In this document: piece after piece, positions 58,301 through 64,000 of the stretch
How positions within the stretch are numbered: position 1 is the first letter of the stretch
How the letters are laid out: every line of letters starts with the position of its first letter
From: Umbellularia californica
Taxonomy: Eukaryota; Streptophyta; Magnoliopsida; Laurales; Lauraceae
Direction: 5' to 3'
Assembly (NCBI GenBank): GCA_028538565.1
Contig: JAPQWN010000004.1
Coordinates: forward strand, 52,585,673-52,649,672
DNA: 64,000 nucleotides
Position numbers and translations under genes: made by a program
Notes under the pieces: generated by a model
What the model was told of the DNA's origin: nothing
Databases searched by the model: none
Seen by the model: the letters and a program-made list of their open reading frames with translations, nothing else

Positions 58301-61300
58301 AATTGAGTTAGCCTAAATTGAATGAATTAGGCTTAATGGAATGGTGATCAAGGAGATTGAGGGAATTAAATGAGTTTTAGACTTAAATTGAGAGAACAAG
58401 GACTTTTTCGTAAGTACGAATTTTTATGTATTTTGTCGAATACGGAAACTCTTGATACCAACACGCGTATCTTGACGAGTACGTTAATTTTCATAAAAGA
58501 CTTGAGGGCGTTCAACAAGAATCAGATCAAATGACCCTTCATTTGACTTGAATCGTAAATAAGTAGAGATTATGGACTTAAATGCAAATGGAGAACTTAT
58601 ATAAGCTAAAATGAGCTCATTCACTCATTCACCATCTCAATCAAACCCTAGGCACTTTCTCTTTATCCTTTTCCTTCTTATTTCTTCCATTTCATCTCCT
58701 CCAAGCATCAAGAGAGTGATTTGGAGTGATTCAAGTGAAGAGGGCTTCACCTACTTCTTCTTCTTCTTCATCTTTTTCTTGAGTCTTCTTGGAAGAAAGT
58801 CTTCAAGTTTAGAAGTTTCCACCTCAAATCCAAGCTAGACAAAGGGTTTTTGTCAATCAATCTCCAAATAGAGGCAAGTATATACATTTCTAGTGATTTA
58901 TGGTGTTATAGGACTAGTAGGAACTCAAGGAGTTCAAAAATACAAATTTCGTTTCAGAATTCTAAAGCTCCAGAATTCAGTTCTGGGAGTAATTCGGCTA
59001 GCCGCAAGGCTAACCGTTAGGCTAACCGCAGAAATCCATAAAACTGGTCAGCCTCTGGAAAGCTGACCGTGAGCTGACCGCTATATTTCGGTTAGCCGAA
59101 TTTGAGAATTCGGATAGCCGAAAGGTAACCGCGGGCTGATCGAAATTAAGTCAAGAATCCCTGTCAGAAAACTAGCTTCCGGAAAGCTAACCTCAAGTAG
59201 CCGAAGTGAGTTCGGCCAGAAGAAATTGAAATTTTGGTTAGCCGAGGGGGAACTGAAGTGGTGACCGACGAGGTGACCGTTGGGGTGACCGACGATGTAA
59301 CCGAGGTAAGTCAGTGCATCAGAAATTACAGTGTTCTGGCAAGCTGACCAAACATGGTTCGGCTAACCGCCAGTCAGAATTCGTCTAACCGCCAAGGTAA
59401 CCGAAATGGAGAAGAGTTTCAGATTAATTCCTGATTTTTCTGAATTGAAAGTCTACTCATTAGGGCTAGTGTCAGTGATGTCTATACCTTCCTAAGAGCG
59501 AACTATGGTTATCATAATGTACACATTTGATTAAAGTAACGTCATCTAAAGTAACACATACATTGATAACAGTTGTTCACTCAATGGTTTGGTTCAAATA
59601 ATTGTTTAGAAGTGGAATAGAAATTGAATAGAGTGGCTAGTTTAAATTGAAGATTATGAGTCTGGCACTACATAGTGGTTTATTAAACTCATACAGATAC
59701 TGCATTGAGCTACACTGAATTGACACTGAAACAATTGCTAAGTGTAACATTGAATAAAGAACAGTACTAAATGTCACACCAATTTAATGAACAATTCTAC
59801 TGCAGTGGATGGAATTGGGGGTGTTCTGGAGCTCCATGATGATACCAGTGATTTCGATCCAGACACTGGAAGATCCCACCTTATTGGACTGAAAGGTCAT
59901 AAACTGAAAAGTCACTGAAAAGCCACTAATAAGCCATATAATAACAATGGACTGAAGAGTCCCACTGATAAGTCATCTAATAAAGGTTTAATGTAATTAA
60001 TGAATGGAATACAAACACTAAACACTGAAAGGAATGAATGTGAAATGAATGACTGCTTCCTTCGGGAAGAACTGAATGGAAATGAAACCAGTACTAATGT
60101 AGTTGCCAATATAGTCATAGTCACTAATTGTACCATTGTATAGGATACTGTTGTAGAATTGTTAGATCAAGAATTGATAGAAATAACATGTGCTATCATA
60201 GAATTTTATATACATTGTTAAACCGTCGTGTTCACGGTGTTACTGATGATGTTACAGGCCCAATTTCCCATGCCGGCCCCACCGAGACCGAGCCGCTAGC
60301 GGAGGATGCCCATCCGATATCCCGAGGAGGCTTGATGGAATGGACGTGATCTGAGTGCGAAAGAATAGAAAAATTTGGGAATATTTTGATAAACACTTTT
60401 GTATATTTATTTTGAATAGTTATATGTCACTTGCATTGTATTACGAATATGCAGTTGTTGACTTAGTTGTACATGGATTATGTATATTGACTTTACTTTT
60501 GTAAAGGACTTGTTTAGTTTTAAATAGTTGTCAATGTATACATATATATATTTCCGCACAATGTACATTGGCAGGTTTGTATGTCAAATTCCTTATGAAT
60601 ATCGTCTTGACTTCGGTTAATTCGGGGTTTACGAGAGTAAGTATGATGGTTTCGCGGCCCGGGTTTAGCCCTGAGTAATCCGATCTCGGGCTCGGGTCGT
60701 GACAGTGGGCCCCACAGGAACCTTCCTGTATGCGTCTCCCTTACGAGCTCGCCTAGAATAAAATTCTGAAGCTATGGTAGTTGTTAGTTTAACGAGCTAG
60801 TATTGAGTAAATCAGGCATTATTACAAATGCTTCCTCATGAATTCTCACAGATGGCCCTTACGTCTATGCAATCAGATTTTCCGAAAAGAGAGATCAAAG
60901 AAGAGAACGTGGGTGGCGAATTTGGCAAGTCTTCACATAAAAGAAGGAAAAACTGAAAAGGAAATTAGGGTGGCATTTTGCATAGGCTTAACAAGTGAAA
61001 GCTAGTAGCACTTGTAAAAACCTCCCTCCCTCTCTCACACACACACAAGAGCTGGCAATTATCTTCTACTTTAGTTTTCTTTGCGGTGTGCAAGCTTAAG
61101 TACTAGTCCAAGATGGGTTCACCATGGCTGTCCACTAGAGGATCTCCATGATACTGACAGTCATGATCAAGATGATCTCTCCTTGACTTGCTCGATTGCT
61201 TAGCTCTAGGGGTTCACATCTTTTTATAGACCTCTAGAGAGTCTCCATGTCCGATCTGATCATTCCATCGGATTGTCATATCTCTAGGTTCTCTAAGCTA

Positions 61301-63827
61301 CACAACAGAGTTGGATCTAGTCCAAACTAATCTAGGGATTAGGATTAGGGGTTCAACTTCGGAGAATAACTAATAACCCCTTGCATGGGCCCCACATGTG
61401 GCATGATGGGCCACACAACTCCAAACATTCTGCGAGGATATGATGAATCAGCCACTGACCTAAGCCATTGTGTCAATAGGGTAGTTTCTTGGATACCTAA
61501 TAATACCAATATCTACTCCATGGGGTGTAAACTTCATTATCAGCGGTGATCTTTTCATGTTTTGAAGGTCTACAAAGGTGATCAACTGGTTTTGTTATAT
61601 AAATAGGTCTAATTCTCCAATGCTTAAATGGTTTGACAGCGAATGGATGGGTGCTGATTAGTGCAACAGTTGAGAAAACCCATTAGCTACTGTAGCTTAT
61701 CATGGTTTAGAAATTTAATGACCCAATAAATGTTCTCCCGATTTCATAGTGAGAAAGATTGTGCAGAAGAAGTTATATTGTCACGTATTCTATGTTTCAA
61801 GGGCATTCACCATAACAAAAATTTTGATATCCATGGAAAATTAATCAATAGAACCTGCATTATAAGAAAATAAACAGCCAATAGTCCATAGGCATAATAG
61901 TAAATAAAAGTTCAGAAAGATACAATGAACAAATTACTCTTCTAAGATACCTTGTCTACATCCATGTGACTGGCGAGAGCTGCACCAGCGGTTGGACCAT
62001 ATCCGGAAATCACATTCAGAACACCCGGAGGAAGCCCAGCCTGTCATATGATAGAATACAGAAGAAATCAAAATTAAATTTAGATAAGAAAGTAGTAAAA
62101 TGCACGTACTTTTCAGCCTGCAAAGGTTCACTGGAATGAGCAGAAAGTGAGTTTGAGGACCTTAGGCCCATGTCATGCTCATCAATATGTTAAAGCTTAC
62201 TTGTAGCAGTTATAGCTTATATTCAAACTTGAATATGGAATGCACCGTGGAAAACCAAAATGCAGTCTAGTCAAATGTAAAATAAAATATAGAATCCTAG
62301 AACTTGCCTCATGGAATAGTTGTGATACATATAGTGCAGATAAAGGTGTCTGCTCTGCAGTCTTCAATACAATAGTGTTTCCGCATGCTAATGCTGGCCC
62401 AACCTTCCATGCGTACATGAGAAGTGGGAAATTCCAAGGAATAATCTGCCCAACAACACCAATTGGCTCATGCAGGACTTGGACATGGTGTGGTCCATCA
62501 GCTGGAACTGTGAGACCATGAATCTTATCTGCCCAACCTGTAGAATTTTCATTGCAAACCTTAGAGAACTAACAGTTTTAACCTTATTAGCAATCCAAGA
62601 CCATCTAATCTGTCCCCACCGACAAAAGGAATTAAATCTTTGTATAAAAAATCTAAAATAAAACAATTATGTCGAACCAACAAATCCTAGGCCACCTGAC
62701 GTTGGACAGGGAAGTCTTCCCATTTATGTGTTAACCGATTAAAATATAAAACAACAAATATCTATATGCAGAAATAAAGGAGCATGTGCTAATAAAATTC
62801 GCAAAGCCAAACGACAAATTCAACTGCTACAAAAGATTTAAGTGGAAACCATCCAATGTGAAGGGAAACGCACAAGGTGTATTCAAGAGGAATATATAAG
62901 AGGGTAAAATGTTTCCCTCTATACACCTGTTCTCCTTAGACATAAAGCCTTCCCTTTCAACCCTGTAACAGAAGGAACCCTCCTTTTTATTCATGCAACT
63001 GTGCAAATACTCATGCACAACTCTTCCACTTCCGCCCCGTTTTTTCTTTAGTTTCATCCCACTAATGTGGGTGGACTTCTCATCGGGCTGAACCCCACAA
63101 CAAACACTTTTAAAACAGGAAGGAAAAAGTGTTGACACCTACACCAATAAGGTGATCCTAACCATACAAATGTGGTCAACATTGGCACTCATTGTTATTC
63201 TCATAACCAGTAAGCATCATCAGGTACAAAGTGATTCTTTGGAACCTAACCAACTAAAAGAGGCTCTACTCAGTCGATGCCACCAGATGCAACTAGATAA
63301 AATCAGAATTCTGACATAATAATTTGTACTCCATATTCAACGTCTCCCACCTGCATAATATCGAAACAGACGTACTAGCGTTGGAATTTCGGCTGAGGCA
63401 GCCTGTTCATAAGGCTTCCCATTATCCCAAACCTCAAGTGCAGCAAGTTCATCGTTGTGCTTTTCAAGTAAATCAGCAAACCGGTAAATTATCTTTGATC
63501 TTTCCTGGACAAAGTAAAACATTGACAGCAATGTAAGAAAAAATTTTCACATTTTGAATGGAAAATATCTGCCAGGTCACTGATATGTTTGTGGGTGTGT
63601 GCGTGCATGTGTGTGTGTATCTACCAGGTTCCACATAAGTTGTGACAAGAAACAAAAAAGAAATAGGAAATAGAAATCCAATACATATGGGCTCATCTTT
63701 GGCCATGGTCCCTCATCAAATGCTTTGCGAGCAGCAGAAACAGCACGATTGATATCTTCTTTGTCGCCTTCAGCAACATGTGCAATCACTTCCCCAGTCC
63801 TCGGGTCCAATGTAGGAAACGATTTTC
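55325..63827 (-). CDS. ALDH2B: Mitochondrial-type aldehyde dehydrogenase (ALDH2B), exons 2-10, exon 1 outside window
   Basis: Exons on minus: 63827-63685, 63504-63351, 62537-62308, 62040-61951, 57783-57610, 57524-57387, 56788-56651, 55740-55679, 55598-55325 (stop TAA 55327-55325). All junctions keep frame and, but for one, use GT-AG; the intron after 62308 uses GC-AG. The protein matches the family from GKSFPTLDPRTGEV to the conserved end KAVVTPLKNPAWL: IPWNFPLLM and FTGSTDTGK (NAD site), catalytic Glu in VTLELGGKSP, catalytic Cys in GQCCCAGSR across a splice junction. It oxidises aldehydes to acids with NAD; the family includes restorer-of-fertility 2 (RF2A) homologues. The C-terminus and domain order favour the mitochondrial 2B class over cytosolic 2C, but the targeting peptide lies beyond the window. 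The 61950-57784 intron holds a 2.5-kb solo LTR. Confidence 0.93.
58197..60704 (+). mobile_element. Solo LTR, TGTCACGACCC family, copy C, in an ALDH intron; TSD GTGGG
   Basis: TGTCAGGCCCCGTCCC to CTCGGGTCGTGACA, 2,508 bp, flanked by GTGGG at 58192-58196 and 60705-60709. Reverse complement of the family at 8620-19592. TATA-like CTTATATAAGC near 58596 makes plus the sense strand, opposite to the host gene. No internal domain. Confidence 0.9.
58980..59410. repeat. Cluster of GGTTAGCC/GCTAACCG motifs in solo LTR C
   Basis: More than fifteen GCTAACCG, GCTGACCG, CGGTTAGCCGAA or GTGACCG motifs, several palindromic (CGGTTAGCCGAA near 59089), with GTGACCGACGA repeats near 59272 and 59290. It occupies the position of the GTTCGCTCGAGCG cluster in copy A. 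Confidence 0.75.
62302..62310 (-). other. GC donor of a GC-AG intron in the ALDH gene
   Basis: Minus strand GAG|GCAAGTT, the consensus context of a GC donor; acceptor ACAG at 62044-62041. The exon end is fixed by the conserved LFHE|AGLPPG protein junction and frame; no in-frame GT alternative fits. Confidence 0.85.
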
Positions 63828-64000
63828 CTAAAGCCAAACAAGTTTGTAGTGTGAGTTTCACTGGCTTTCATTGCAAGAGGACTTAATGGAAGAAAATATA
63901 GTCTATAAACACATTAATGGAACAGTGCCCTGGAAAAAAAAATCTCCCAAAAATATCGCATTTCAGATAGGCAATGGATAAAGCCAGAAACTATTAGGCA

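Overview
The window is nuclear DNA from a flowering plant with a repeat-rich genome. The evidence is spliced papain-family and ALDH2B genes with plant introns, plus Ty1/copia, Ty3/gypsy, L1-type LINE, Helitron-like and CACTA sequence. The species cannot be named from sequence alone. Host genes occupy only a few kb; most of the window is mobile DNA, and target-site duplications (TSDs) read directly from the sequence allow the nesting to be ordered.

Layout. 1-5619: the 5' part of a minus-strand Ty3/gypsy element of Tat type, with LTR, primer site and a gag-pol frame open to the window edge. 5620-22985: duplication unit 1, holding a decayed copia fragment, a CACTA end and a complete minus-strand SAG39-like cysteine protease (20252-21772). 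A solo LTR (8620-19592, TSD GCCCC) is inserted in it, and that LTR is itself split by a SIRE-like element without pol (9363-17754, TSD TATGG). 24359-26004: a second complete protease gene on the plus strand. 26335-50900: duplication unit 2, with the same copia fragment and CACTA end and a third protease gene. Exon 1 of this third gene is broken by a 17.2-kb nest: a LINE (30704-47937) carrying a solo LTR at its ORF1 start (30730-32608, TSD ATGTC) and a full-length copia in its ORF2 (38073-47621, TSD CCACC), whose 3' LTR is in turn split by another solo LTR (45029-47602, TSD ACTGT). 49136-50900: an LTR fragment and an orphan fourth protease promoter. 52002-54647: a likely Helitron with a gene fragment and tandem repeats. 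55325-63827: nine exons of a mitochondrial-type aldehyde dehydrogenase gene on the minus strand, with another solo LTR (58197-60704, TSD GTGGG) in one intron. Its first exon lies beyond the right edge.

The host-gene story is a small family of vacuolar/secretory papain-like proteases duplicated in plus/minus pairs and then separated by retroelement bursts. The layout predicts a further plus-strand protease left of the window.

The most unusual signals are four. The copia at 38073 has no tRNA-type primer site, but 14 nt beside its LTR are perfectly complementary to its own LTR, inside the loop of a 9-bp stem (candidate self-priming). The SIRE-like element has lost capsid and pol but keeps an intact 382-codon ORF and a dense GTCGG/CCGAC array in its LTR promoter. 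Different LTR families carry clusters of short CG-containing palindromes. An ALDH intron uses a GC-AG splice pair.
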